DNA from: Pseudomonadota bacterium
GTDB lineage: Bacteria > Pseudomonadota > Alphaproteobacteria > Acetobacterales > Acetobacteraceae
Assembly (NCBI GenBank): GCA_021849425.1
Contig: JAJZSY010000016.1
Location: forward strand, 1 to 64,000
Reading direction: 5' to 3'
DNA: 64,000 nucleotides
In this document: positions 25,528-33,348 of the stretch, piece after piece
How the letters are laid out: the number at the start of each line of letters is the position of its first letter
Numbering within the stretch: position 1 is the stretch's first letter
Notes under the pieces: generated by a model
What the model saw: the letters and a program-made list of their open reading frames with translations, nothing else
Database searches by the model: none
Told to the model about the DNA's origin: nothing
Made by a program: the position numbers and the translations under genes

Positions 25528-26255
25528 GCGGCAAGGTTCCTGCGGGCGCGGTCGAGGTCTTCAGGGGTATCGACCCCGAAGGGAGCCCGGTCAATCCGCG
25601 CCGCGCCGATCCGCAGGCCGAGTTCGAGAGCGCGAAGCTGTTCGAGTTTCTCCCGCAACTCCAGCGGCGAGGGCGGGGCGGCGACGAAACGCTCGAGTGC
25701 CGCGCGGCGATAGGCGTAGACGCCGACATGGTGCCAGAGCGGCCCCGGGCCGGAGGGGATCGGGTGGCGCGAGAAATAGAGCGCGGGGGCGGTGGCGGCG
25801 TCGCCAAAGCCGCAGGCGGCCTTGACCACCGAGGGGGCGGCGGCTTCCTCCGCGGTGGTGACCGGGGCGACCAGGGTGGCGATGTCGAATCCGGGCTCGT
25901 CGAGCACGGCGACGAGGTCGCGCAGCGCGCGCGGGGGGAAGCCGGGCAGGTCGCCCTGAAGATTCACCACGATGTCATGAACGCCCGCCGGATCGAGTGT
26001 GGCAAGCGCGGCATGGATACGGTCGGACCCGCTGGGCAGGTCAGGGTCGGTCAGCACCGCCGTGCCGCCGGCCGCGCGCACCGCGTCGGCGATCGCCGAT
26101 TCGGCGCAGGCGACCGCAACCGGGCCGATCGCGGCGGCCTCGGCGCGGCGCAGGACGTGGACGATCATTGGCAGTCCGCCGATATCGGCAAGGGGTTTTC
26201 CGGGCAGCCGGGTCGAGCCCAGGCGGGCGGGAATCAGGACGATGGGAGCCGGAAT
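25524..26255 (-). CDS. kdsB: CMP-Kdo synthetase (3-deoxy-manno-octulosonate cytidylyltransferase), ATT start
   Basis: KdsB activates Kdo with CTP before waaA attaches it to lipid A. Translation from the first in-frame ATG (26168) loses the nucleotide-binding opening; read upstream, the frame gives IPAPIVLIPARLGSTRLPGK and PLADIGGLPM, the canonical KdsB N-terminus. No ATG, GTG or TTG occurs in frame between the upstream stop at 26313-26315 and that segment. An AAGGAGG ribosome site (26261-26267) sits five bases before an ATT codon (26253-26255). I therefore call an ATT start, giving 243 residues, the usual length. LQGDLPGF and SRHPIP are further family motifs. Confidence 0.9.
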   Translation of the reverse strand: MPAPIVLIPARLGSTRLPGKPLADIGGLPMIVHVLRRAEAAAIGPVAVACAESAIADAVRAAGGTAVLTDPDLPSGSDRIHAALATLDPAGVHDIVVNLQGDLPGFPPRALRDLVAVLDEPGFDIATLVAPVTTAEEAAAPSVVKAACGFGDAATAPALYFSRHPIPSGPGPLWHHVGVYAYRRAALERFVAAPPSPLELREKLEQLRALELGLRIGAARIDRAPFGVDTPEDLDRARRNLAA

Positions 26256-26260
26256 ATCTG

Positions 26261-26267
26261 CCTCCTT
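26261..26267 (-). promoter_or_regulatory. Strong ribosome binding site deciding the ATT start of kdsB
   Basis: On the minus strand AAGGAGG is followed after five bases (CAGAT) by ATT, which is in frame with KdsB. This near-perfect Shine-Dalgarno sequence is the main argument for the rare start codon. Confidence 0.75.
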
Positions 26268-26299
26268 GAAGGATATGGGGCCAACACCATTGTTATCGC

Positions 26300-26327
26300 T
26301 TGTCGCACTTTCCTAAATCGCTATACA
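26300..26327 (+). promoter_or_regulatory. Possible sigma-70 promoter of the tri-haem cytochrome gene
   Basis: TTGTCG (26300-26305) and TATACA (26322-26327) are separated by 16 bases, about 33 bases before the GGAGGG ribosome site at 26345-26350 of the cytochrome gene. The match is fair rather than strong. Confidence 0.4.
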
Positions 26328-26359
26328 TCCCTCCGTAAAGCTTTGGAGGGACCGCGCTT

Positions 26360-27784
26360 ATGAGTGATCAGAACCACCCGTCTTCCGGACACGGCGGCAA
26401 GGGCCGCGACCCGCTGCTGCTGAACAAGATTGCCGGTGGCATTCTCTCGGCCGGGCTTCTGGTCTGGATCGCGATCCACGCCGCCGGGGTGATTACCGGC
26501 GAGAAGGACGTCAAAAAGCCGGTCATCAAGACCGCCGAAGCGCCCGTCGCGGCGCAGAGCAGCGGCATCCCCTCCATCGACGGGCTGATCGTCAAGGCCG
26601 ATGTGAAGAAGGGCCAGGCCTTCGTGCAGCAGCAATGCGCGGCCTGCCACACACTCAACAAGGGCGGCGCGGCCGGCGTGGGGCCGAACCTCTACGGCGT
26701 GATGGGCGATCCGATGTTCAAGAAGGCGGGCTATACCTTCTCCGGCGCGGTGAAGAAGGTCGCCAACGGCGTCTGGACCTACCAGAAGATGAACGAGTGG
26801 CTGGACGATCCGCAGAAATTCGCGCCGGGCACCCGCATGGGCTACACCGGCATCAAGAATGATCATGTTCGCGCCGATGCGATCGCCTATCTGCGCACGC
26901 TGGCGGACAGCCCGATCCCGCTGCCCAAGCCGGGCGCCGGCGGCACCGCCGTGGCCTCGAAGGGGGCGGCGCCGGCGGGTCTTGAGTCCGGCGCGCCGGT
27001 GATCGCCACCCTTTACGCCAGTGCCGACGCGAGCAAGGGCCAGGCGTTCTTCCAGCAGCAATGCTCGGCCTGTCACTCGGTGAACAAGGGCGGGGCGAAC
27101 GGCGTTGGGCCGAATCTTTACGGTGTCGTCGGCGCGCCGATGTTCGCCAAGGCCGGCTACACCTTCTCCGGCGCGGCCAAGCAGCATGCCGATGGAAAGT
27201 GGACCCCGCACGAGCTTGATGAATGGCTGTATGCGCCGATGAAGGCGGTTCCGGGCACGCACATGGCCTATCCGGGGATCAAGAACAACCAGACCCGGGC
27301 CGACGTGATCGCCTATCTCAACAAGCAGTCCGACCATCCGGTGAACCTCGCCGCCGCGTCGGGCCCCGCCGCGACGACCGCTTCTGCCGCGGGCGCCGCG
27401 CCGACAGGGCTCGATGCCAGCGCGCCGCCGGTGAAGACGCTGATGGCCAAGGCCGCGCCGGCCAAGGGCCAGGCGATGTTCCAGCAGCAATGCTCGGCCT
27501 GTCACTCGATCAACAAGGGGGGCGCCAACGGCGTCGGGCCGAACCTGTATGGCGTGCTGGGCTCCAAGATGTTCGCGACCGCCGGCTACAGCTTCTCCTC
27601 GGCCGCGAAGACGCACGCGACCGGCGACTGGACCGTGCATGAGCTGAACGAGTGGCTCTATGATCCGATGAAGGCGGTGCCGGGCACGCACATGGCCTAT
27701 CCGGGCATCAAGAACAACGTCGCCCGCGCCAACATGATCGCCTATCTCAACCAGCAGTCCGACCATCCCGAAACCTTCAAATGA
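26360..27784 (+). CDS. Membrane-anchored cytochrome c with three tandem haem domains
   Basis: The 474-residue protein has an N-terminal membrane anchor (about 22-45) and three class I cytochrome c domains in tandem. Haem sites are Cys93-x-x-Cys96-His97, Cys235-x-x-Cys238-His239 and Cys378-x-x-Cys381-His382; the likely sixth-ligand methionines are 160, 302 and 445 in matching PGT(R/H)M segments. The domains are close copies (KGQAFVQQQC, KGQAFFQQQC, KGQAMFQQQC), joined by Ala/Gly/Pro-rich linkers. It faces the periplasm and should shuttle electrons in respiration. It overlaps hisN by four bases and is divergent from kdsB. Confidence 0.95.
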   Translation: MSDQNHPSSGHGGKGRDPLLLNKIAGGILSAGLLVWIAIHAAGVITGEKDVKKPVIKTAEAPVAAQSSGIPSIDGLIVKADVKKGQAFVQQQCAACHTLNKGGAAGVGPNLYGVMGDPMFKKAGYTFSGAVKKVANGVWTYQKMNEWLDDPQKFAPGTRMGYTGIKNDHVRADAIAYLRTLADSPIPLPKPGAGGTAVASKGAAPAGLESGAPVIATLYASADASKGQAFFQQQCSACHSVNKGGANGVGPNLYGVVGAPMFAKAGYTFSGAAKQHADGKWTPHELDEWLYAPMKAVPGTHMAYPGIKNNQTRADVIAYLNKQSDHPVNLAAASGPAATTASAAGAAPTGLDASAPPVKTLMAKAAPAKGQAMFQQQCSACHSINKGGANGVGPNLYGVLGSKMFATAGYSFSSAAKTHATGDWTVHELNEWLYDPMKAVPGTHMAYPGIKNNVARANMIAYLNQQSDHPETFK

Positions 27785-28551
27785 GGTTTGATCCGGTCGC
27801 CGTGGCCTCGGCCGCGGCGGACGCGGCGGGGGCGGTAATCCGCGCGCATTTCCGGGCGCGGATCGATGTCGACACCAAGGCGGATGCAAGTCCGGTGACG
27901 CTTGCGGATCGGGGCGCGGAAGCCGCGATCCGCCGTGTTCTGGACCAGCATTGCCCGGACCATGCCGTGATCGGCGAGGAAATGGGCGGGCGGGAAGGCG
28001 GGCGGTTCACCTGGGTGATCGACCCGATCGACGGCACGCGGGCCTTTATCACTGGCCGGCCGGTCTTCGCGACGCTGATCGCGCTGCTGGAACATGGGCG
28101 ACCGATACTCGGGCTGATCGACCAGCCGGTGCTGGGCGAGCGGTGGCTTGCCCATGAGGGCGAGCTGCACTTTTCCGGCCCGCATGGCGGGGAACCCGGG
28201 ACGCGGGCTGTGGCCTCGCTGGCCGAGGCGGAGCTTTCCTGCACCTCGCCCGACATGTTCACCGAGCCGCAATTCGGCCGGTTTCGCCGGCTTGCCGGCG
28301 CCTGCCGGCGGGTGAGCTATGGCGGCGATGCCTATGGTTACGGGTTGCTGGCGTTGGGGCAGATCGACGTCATCGCCGAGGCCGATCTCAAGCCGTGGGA
28401 CTGGTCGGCGCTGGCCCCGGTGATCGAGGCGGCGGGCGGGGCGATGACCGACTGGCGGGGCGCGCCACTTACCCTGGAGAGCGACGGCACCGCGCTGGCG
28501 CTCGGCAATCCGGCCCTGCTCGGCGATGCCGTGGCGCTGCTCGGCGGATGA
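27781..28551 (+). CDS. hisN: Histidinol-phosphatase, inositol monophosphatase family
   Basis: This 256-residue enzyme belongs to the metal-dependent inositol monophosphatase family. The motifs IGEEMGG, WVIDPIDGTRAFITG and LKPWDWSALAPVIEAAGG bind the Mg ions and phosphate. The DPIDGTRAFITGRP form is typical of HisN, which removes phosphate from histidinol phosphate in histidine synthesis; a general IMPase activity is the alternative. It starts inside the end of the cytochrome gene and overlaps the next gene by four bases. Confidence 0.85.
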   Translation: MRFDPVAVASAAADAAGAVIRAHFRARIDVDTKADASPVTLADRGAEAAIRRVLDQHCPDHAVIGEEMGGREGGRFTWVIDPIDGTRAFITGRPVFATLIALLEHGRPILGLIDQPVLGERWLAHEGELHFSGPHGGEPGTRAVASLAEAELSCTSPDMFTEPQFGRFRRLAGACRRVSYGGDAYGYGLLALGQIDVIAEADLKPWDWSALAPVIEAAGGAMTDWRGAPLTLESDGTALALGNPALLGDAVALLGG

Positions 28552-28985
28552 TGCCGCCGATCGTCCATCTGACCGCCGGCGCGGATGATCTCGCGGACTG
28601 GCTGGCGTGTTCCGAGGCGCTGCACCGCGTGCTGCGGCCGCATCTTCCCGCCGATTACGAGGGCACGATGCGCCGGATTCTGGCCGGGGGAGCAGAAATG
28701 GCGCTGCTGCACGAGGCGGGCGCGCCGCGGGCGCTGGCGGTGTTCCGCGCCTTTCACGACACGGCGAACGGCTATAGGTTCTATATCGACGATCTCGTCA
28801 CCGCCCCCGATCGCCGCAGCGCCGGGCATGGCGCCGCCCTGCTCGGCTGGTGCGAGGCGGAGGCGCGCCGGCGCGGCTGCACCCGGCTGACGCTCGAATC
28901 GGGCACCCATCGCGAGCGGGCGCACCGGTTCTATTTCCGCGAGGGCCTTGCCATCACCCTGTTCGGGTTCGCGAAAACACTCTGA
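28548..28985 (+). CDS. GNAT-family acetyltransferase
   Basis: A 145-residue GCN5-related N-acetyltransferase. The acetyl-CoA binding motif A is seen in YIDDLVTAPDRRSAGHGAAL, and the C-terminal part TLESGTHRERAHRFYFREG matches motif B of small GNAT proteins. The acceptor substrate is unknown. The start is one of two adjacent ATGs (28548, 28551); the first overlaps the hisN stop. Confidence 0.85.
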   Translation: MMPPIVHLTAGADDLADWLACSEALHRVLRPHLPADYEGTMRRILAGGAEMALLHEAGAPRALAVFRAFHDTANGYRFYIDDLVTAPDRRSAGHGAALLGWCEAEARRRGCTRLTLESGTHRERAHRFYFREGLAITLFGFAKTL

Positions 28986-28991
28986 GCGGGA

Positions 28992-30056
28992 TCAGACCGC
29001 GGCGGTGATCGCCGCGGCGAGATCGTCCATCTTCGCGGTGCCGCCAAGATCGGGCGTGCGCGGCGATGCGGGATCGCCGAGGGCGGTCTCGATCGCGCGG
29101 AGGACCAGCGATGCGGCTTCGGTCTCGCCGAGGTGATCGAGCATCATCGCACCGGCCCAGATCGCGCCGACCGGATTGGCGATGCGCTGGCCGAAGATGT
29201 CGGGGGCCGAGCCATGCACCGGCTCGAACATCGAGGGAAATTTCTTCTCCGGGTTGAGATTGGCCGAGGGGGCGACGGCGATCGTGCCGGTCACGCCGGG
29301 GCCGAGATCGGAGAGGATGTCGCCGAACAGGTTCGAGCCGACGACGACATCGAACCGCTCGGGGCTCATCACGAAGCGCGCCGCGAGGATGTCGATATGG
29401 TACTGGTCGGTGCGGATCTCGGGGTATTCCGCGCCCACCGCGGCGAAGCGTTCATCCCAGAACGGCATCGAGTGGAAGATGCCGTTCGACTTGGTCGCCG
29501 AGGTGACGTGCGGGCGGCCGAGGCGGCGGGCGAGGTCGAAGGCGTAGCGCAGGATGCGGTCGGTGCCGGCGCGGGTGAAGATCGCGGTCTGCTCGACGAA
29601 TTCGCGCTCGGTGCCGGCGAACATGCGCCCGCCGATCTGGCTGTATTCGCCCTCCACATTCTCGCGCACCACCCAGAAATCGATGTCGCCGGGCTGCTTG
29701 TTGGCGAGCGGGCAGGGAACGCCGGGCAGCAGGCGGACGGGGCGGAGATTCACATACTGGTCGAATTCGCGGCGGATCGGGATCAGCAGGCCCCAGAGGG
29801 AGATGTGGTCCGGCACGCCGGGATAGCCGACGGCACCGAGAAAGATCGCGTCGTGATCGGCGAGGCGGGCGATGCCGTCTTCCGGCATCATCCGCCCGGT
29901 GGCCTTCCAGGTTTCGCAGCTCCAGTCGAAATCCCGCCAGTCGAGCGTGAAGCCGCAGGCGGCGGCCGCACGGTCGAGCACCGTGCGGGCCGCCGGGATG
30001 ACCTCGCGACCGATGCCGTCACCCTCGATGACGGCGATGCGGTGGCGGCGCGGCAT
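28992..30056 (-). CDS. Tartrate/D-malate-type dehydrogenase (isopropylmalate dehydrogenase family)
   Basis: This 354-residue NAD-dependent beta-decarboxylating dehydrogenase opens with HRIAVIEGDGIGREVIP and has VVRENVEGEYSQIGGR, the DIL..F..(D) metal/substrate region DVVVGSNLFGDILSDLGPG and FEPVHGSAPDIFG. The REFDQYVNLRPVRLLPG form fits tartrate dehydrogenase/TtuC or D-malate dehydrogenase rather than LeuB. Substrate is inferred from family. Its ATG overlaps the stop of the upstream permease by one base, so a permease-dehydrogenase catabolic pair is likely. Confidence 0.88.
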   Translation of the reverse strand: MPRRHRIAVIEGDGIGREVIPAARTVLDRAAAACGFTLDWRDFDWSCETWKATGRMMPEDGIARLADHDAIFLGAVGYPGVPDHISLWGLLIPIRREFDQYVNLRPVRLLPGVPCPLANKQPGDIDFWVVRENVEGEYSQIGGRMFAGTEREFVEQTAIFTRAGTDRILRYAFDLARRLGRPHVTSATKSNGIFHSMPFWDERFAAVGAEYPEIRTDQYHIDILAARFVMSPERFDVVVGSNLFGDILSDLGPGVTGTIAVAPSANLNPEKKFPSMFEPVHGSAPDIFGQRIANPVGAIWAGAMMLDHLGETEAASLVLRAIETALGDPASPRTPDLGGTAKMDDLAAAITAAV

Positions 30057-31465
30057 CAGTATTCCTCGTCGGCGACGTAGGCGCCGATCTTCTGCACGAG
30101 ATCGGGGTCGCGCTTCGCAAGGGTAATGCCGTAGATGACCGAGAGGACCAGCACGCCGAGCGCCGCCCAGGGATAGATGTTGTAGGGGTAGGGCTGGCCG
30201 GGCTGGATCAGGCCCCAGAGCGGGAAGAGCATCAGGATCGTGCCGAGGATGGGGATCAGCGCGTGCCTCACCGGGTTGAACTCGTTGCGGTGGTGGCGAA
30301 GCATGTAGACCGGCAGCGCGATGTTGGTGACGAGATAGGTGAGGATCACCGGGATCGTGCCGAGCGAGCCGGTCTCGCCGAAGAGATCGACCGGCTTGAT
30401 GTTCCAGCCGAAGAAGATGACGATTCCGAGGGCGACCAGCACGTAGCTCCACATCGCGACGAAGGGCGTGCGGTGCTGCGGGTGGATCTTGCCGAAGAAG
30501 CGCGGCAGCAGCCCCTCGCGGCCGGAGCTGAACAGGATGCGCGCCTGGCTGTTGGTCAGGCCCAGCAGCGAGGAAAAGATGCTGGTGACGCCGGCGAGAT
30601 AGGCGATGATCAGGAACGACGCCGCCGAGGCCTTGAACGCGTCGACGAAGGGGATGTCCGCCTTGCCGATCGCGGTCGCGTTGTTGTGGAAGGCGATTTC
30701 GGTGGCATAGGCGAGGAACATGTAGAGAATGCCGATCGACAGCGTGCCGATGATCAGGGCGCGGGGGATGTTGCGCCGCGCATCGCGGGTTTCCTCGGCC
30801 AGCGTTGCCGAGTTCTCCCAGCCGATGAAGAGATAGATCGCGATCGGGAAGCCGAGGCCGATGCCCTTGAGCCCGCCCGACAGGTGGCTCCACTCGAACG
30901 GCGCAAGGCTGAGATGGCCGGCATTGACCACCAGCATGGTGATCGCGCCGATCAGCAGCAGGGCGAGTTCGAAATAGAAGAACACGGCGGCCCAGGTGGT
31001 CGAGAGCGCGACGCCGCGCGAGACCAGGATGCCGACCAGGCCGGTTTCGAGCAGGCTGAGGAGCTGCCAGGGAATGTTCAGGCCGAGAAACAATTTCAGC
31101 GTGTCATGCGCCCAGCCGCCCGAGATCACCACCACCGAGGAGGCGGCGACGACATAGCCGAACACCACGAAAATCGAGGCCGCAGCCCCCGCCACCGGGC
31201 CGAACGCCATGCCGATGAAGGTGACGAAGGAACCGGTCGAGGGCCGGTATTTCGAGAATTCGGCAAGCGTGTTGGTCAGGAACAGCACCACCACCATGGC
31301 GACCAGGATGGTGAGCGGGGCGGCGACGCCGGCGCCGCTGACGATCAGCCCGAAGCCGAAGAAGAAGCTCATCGCCGGCGCGATATTGGCGAGAGTCGAG
31401 GCGACGATCTGGGGCAGGCCCAGCGCGTCGCGCTTCAGTCGGTGATGCGAACCCAGAACAGACAT
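30056..31465 (-). CDS. APC-family amino acid permease
   Basis: A 469-residue amino acid-polyamine-organocation transporter with twelve predicted membrane helices. It starts RDALGLPQIVASTLANIAPA, a common N-terminus of this family, and has FIGWENSATLAEETRDARRN, the conserved helix 6 end. The substrate is not determined; pairing with the downstream tartrate/malate-type dehydrogenase suggests it may feed a small carboxylate or amino acid pathway. It begins about 50 bases after lpxL on the same strand. Confidence 0.88.
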   Translation of the reverse strand: MSVLGSHHRLKRDALGLPQIVASTLANIAPAMSFFFGFGLIVSGAGVAAPLTILVAMVVVLFLTNTLAEFSKYRPSTGSFVTFIGMAFGPVAGAAASIFVVFGYVVAASSVVVISGGWAHDTLKLFLGLNIPWQLLSLLETGLVGILVSRGVALSTTWAAVFFYFELALLLIGAITMLVVNAGHLSLAPFEWSHLSGGLKGIGLGFPIAIYLFIGWENSATLAEETRDARRNIPRALIIGTLSIGILYMFLAYATEIAFHNNATAIGKADIPFVDAFKASAASFLIIAYLAGVTSIFSSLLGLTNSQARILFSSGREGLLPRFFGKIHPQHRTPFVAMWSYVLVALGIVIFFGWNIKPVDLFGETGSLGTIPVILTYLVTNIALPVYMLRHHRNEFNPVRHALIPILGTILMLFPLWGLIQPGQPYPYNIYPWAALGVLVLSVIYGITLAKRDPDLVQKIGAYVADEEY

Positions 31466-31516
31466 GATGGCTCCCGGTCTTGTTATTGTCCGGTCACCTT
31501 ACCCGACGGATGGGCG

Positions 31517-32404
31517 TTAGGCCACCGGCTTGGGCCAGCGCCGGTGCAGCCAGAGCCACTGGCCGGGCCGCTGGCGCACCCAGCGCTCGATCGTCGCGTT
31601 CATCCAGGCGGTGCCGGCGGCGATGTCGGCCTCGCGGTCGTCGGTGATCTCGATCCGGTGCAGCGCCTCGAAGACGATGCGGATGCGCGCGGGGCCGATG
31701 CGTTCCGCGCGCACCGGCAGGATCGGGCAGTGGAACTTGCGGGCGAAGACGGCCAGCGCTGGAGCCGTCATCGCGTCGATGCCGAAAAGGGGCGAGGCGA
31801 TGCCGTCGTTCAGTTTCTGGTCCATCAGCATGCCGAGAATGCCGCCGCGCACCAGATGGGCGTAGGAGCCGCGCGCGCCGGCGGCGCCCTTGGCGAACAT
31901 GGTGACGGGCTCGCCGGTGGCCTGCTCGCGCAGGTCGAGGATCAGGCGGTCGACCGCGGGGTTGGCGGCGGCGCGGTAGAAGAAGGCGAGCCTGACCCCG
32001 AGCCGGTGCAGGACCGGCGGGATCAGCTCCCAGTTGCCGAAATGCGCGGTGAAGATGAGCGCCGGGCCGCCCTGCGCGGCGAGGGCCAGGCAATGCTCGC
32101 GGCCGATGATTTCGTAGCCAGGGCCGGATTCGGTTTCGCGCAGGGCCGCGAGATGCGGGAATTCGCCGGCGGTGCGGGCCAGGCTTTCCCAGACCTCGCG
32201 GATGATCCGGCGGCGCGCGGCCTCGTCGAGTTCGGGCATGGCGCGGCGGAGATTCTCATCGGCGACGCGCGAGGTCGGGATCAGCGGGCCGATGCCGCGC
32301 CCCAGAGCGCCGGCGAGGTTGCTGGCCGCTACCGGGCCGAGGGCGCGGAAGATGCCGAGGAAGGCGCGGGCGGCGGTGGTTTCGATCTGGTGCAGGAGGC
32401 TCAT
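31517..32404 (-). CDS. lpxL: Lipid A biosynthesis acyltransferase (LpxL/HtrB family)
   Basis: This 295-residue enzyme adds a secondary acyl chain to Kdo-lipid A at the inner membrane. The catalytic motif HFGNWELIPP (H-x4-E) is present near 123, and the family's MLMDQKLNDG follows. The end WLHRRWPKP matches the LpxL/LpxM C-terminus. Whether it acts as LpxL or LpxM cannot be decided. Its start overlaps lpxK by four bases; it is the last of the oxyR-DUF374-waaA-lpxK-lpxL run. Confidence 0.93.
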   Translation of the reverse strand: MSLLHQIETTAARAFLGIFRALGPVAASNLAGALGRGIGPLIPTSRVADENLRRAMPELDEAARRRIIREVWESLARTAGEFPHLAALRETESGPGYEIIGREHCLALAAQGGPALIFTAHFGNWELIPPVLHRLGVRLAFFYRAAANPAVDRLILDLREQATGEPVTMFAKGAAGARGSYAHLVRGGILGMLMDQKLNDGIASPLFGIDAMTAPALAVFARKFHCPILPVRAERIGPARIRIVFEALHRIEITDDREADIAAGTAWMNATIERWVRQRPGQWLWLHRRWPKPVA

Positions 32405-33348
32405 GTCAGGAACCGATCAAGCGCGGCCGGGTCGTCGAAGGCAAGCCCCGCCTCGATCACGGCGCAGCGTGCGCGGAACGCCGGCGGCAGTTTCACCGCG
32501 TCCTTCGCGGTGGTGGCGAGGCGGGCGTCGTGGCGCTTCGCTTCGGCGTCGAGCCGGGCGAGGTCGGCCGGGCGATAGGCGTGATGATCGGGGAAGGGCA
32601 TCGTGCCGGCCAGAACGGCGCCGGCGTCGCTCAGCGATTCGAAGAATTTCTGCGGCCGGCCGATACCTGCGAATCCGAGGATGCGGGTGCCGGCAAGCTT
32701 CCCGGCATCGGTGACGAGGCTTGCGGTGAGCACCGGCAGCGATTGCGGCAGGACGGCGCGGGCGCCGGCGCGGTCGGCGCCGATCAGCACCGCGGCGGCG
32801 CAGCGGCCGGCGGCGGCGGCGACCGGCTCGCGCAGCGGCCCGGCCGGCAGCAGCCGCCCGTTGCCGAAACCGGCGCCGCCATCGATAACGAGGAACGATG
32901 CGGTTTTCACCGGGTCGGGGTTTTGCAGACCGTCATCCATGACGATGGCGGTCGCGCCGGCAGCGACCGCGGCGGCGGCGCCGGCCGCGCGGTCGCGGGA
33001 GAGGATGGTGGGCGCGGTTGCGGCGAGGAGCAGCGCCTCGTCGCCGACATCGGCGGCGCCGTGCCGGGCGGGATCGACCCGCAGCGGCCCGGCGAGGCGC
33101 CCGCCATGCCCGCGGGTGAGGGCGAAGACCGTCTCGCCCCGGTCGGCGAGGCGGGCGAGCAGATGGCGGGCGAGGATGGTCTTGCCGGCGCCGCCGACCC
33201 CGGCATTGCCGGCGCAGAAGACGCGCGTGCCGCAGCGGAATCCCGGCCGGGCGACGCGCCGGGCCGTCAGCGCGCGGGTGATCGCGCCGAGCGGGGCGAG
33301 GAGCGGTGCGGGGAAGGCATCGGTGGTCCAGAAGGCGGGGGCGCGCAT
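32401..33348 (-). CDS. lpxK: Tetraacyldisaccharide 4'-kinase
   Basis: LpxK phosphorylates the 4' position of the lipid A disaccharide to give lipid IVA. The 315-residue protein has the P-loop GNAGVGGAGKT near 48-58, then ALTRGHGGRLAGPLRVDP and the family motif VMDDGLQNP. FPDHHAYRPADL near the end is also characteristic. The ATG overlaps the waaA stop by one base (TGATG). It acts directly before waaA and lpxL in the pathway, matching the operon. Confidence 0.95.
   Translation of the reverse strand: MRAPAFWTTDAFPAPLLAPLGAITRALTARRVARPGFRCGTRVFCAGNAGVGGAGKTILARHLLARLADRGETVFALTRGHGGRLAGPLRVDPARHGAADVGDEALLLAATAPTILSRDRAAGAAAAVAAGATAIVMDDGLQNPDPVKTASFLVIDGGAGFGNGRLLPAGPLREPVAAAAGRCAAAVLIGADRAGARAVLPQSLPVLTASLVTDAGKLAGTRILGFAGIGRPQKFFESLSDAGAVLAGTMPFPDHHAYRPADLARLDAEAKRHDARLATTAKDAVKLPPAFRARCAVIEAGLAFDDPAALDRFLT

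Noticed and set aside
26329-26350. CCCTCC/GGAGGG inverted repeat that could hide the ribosome site of the cytochrome gene
   Set aside because: If the promoter at 26300-26327 is right, most of the left arm lies upstream of the transcription start, so the hairpin would not form in the RNA.
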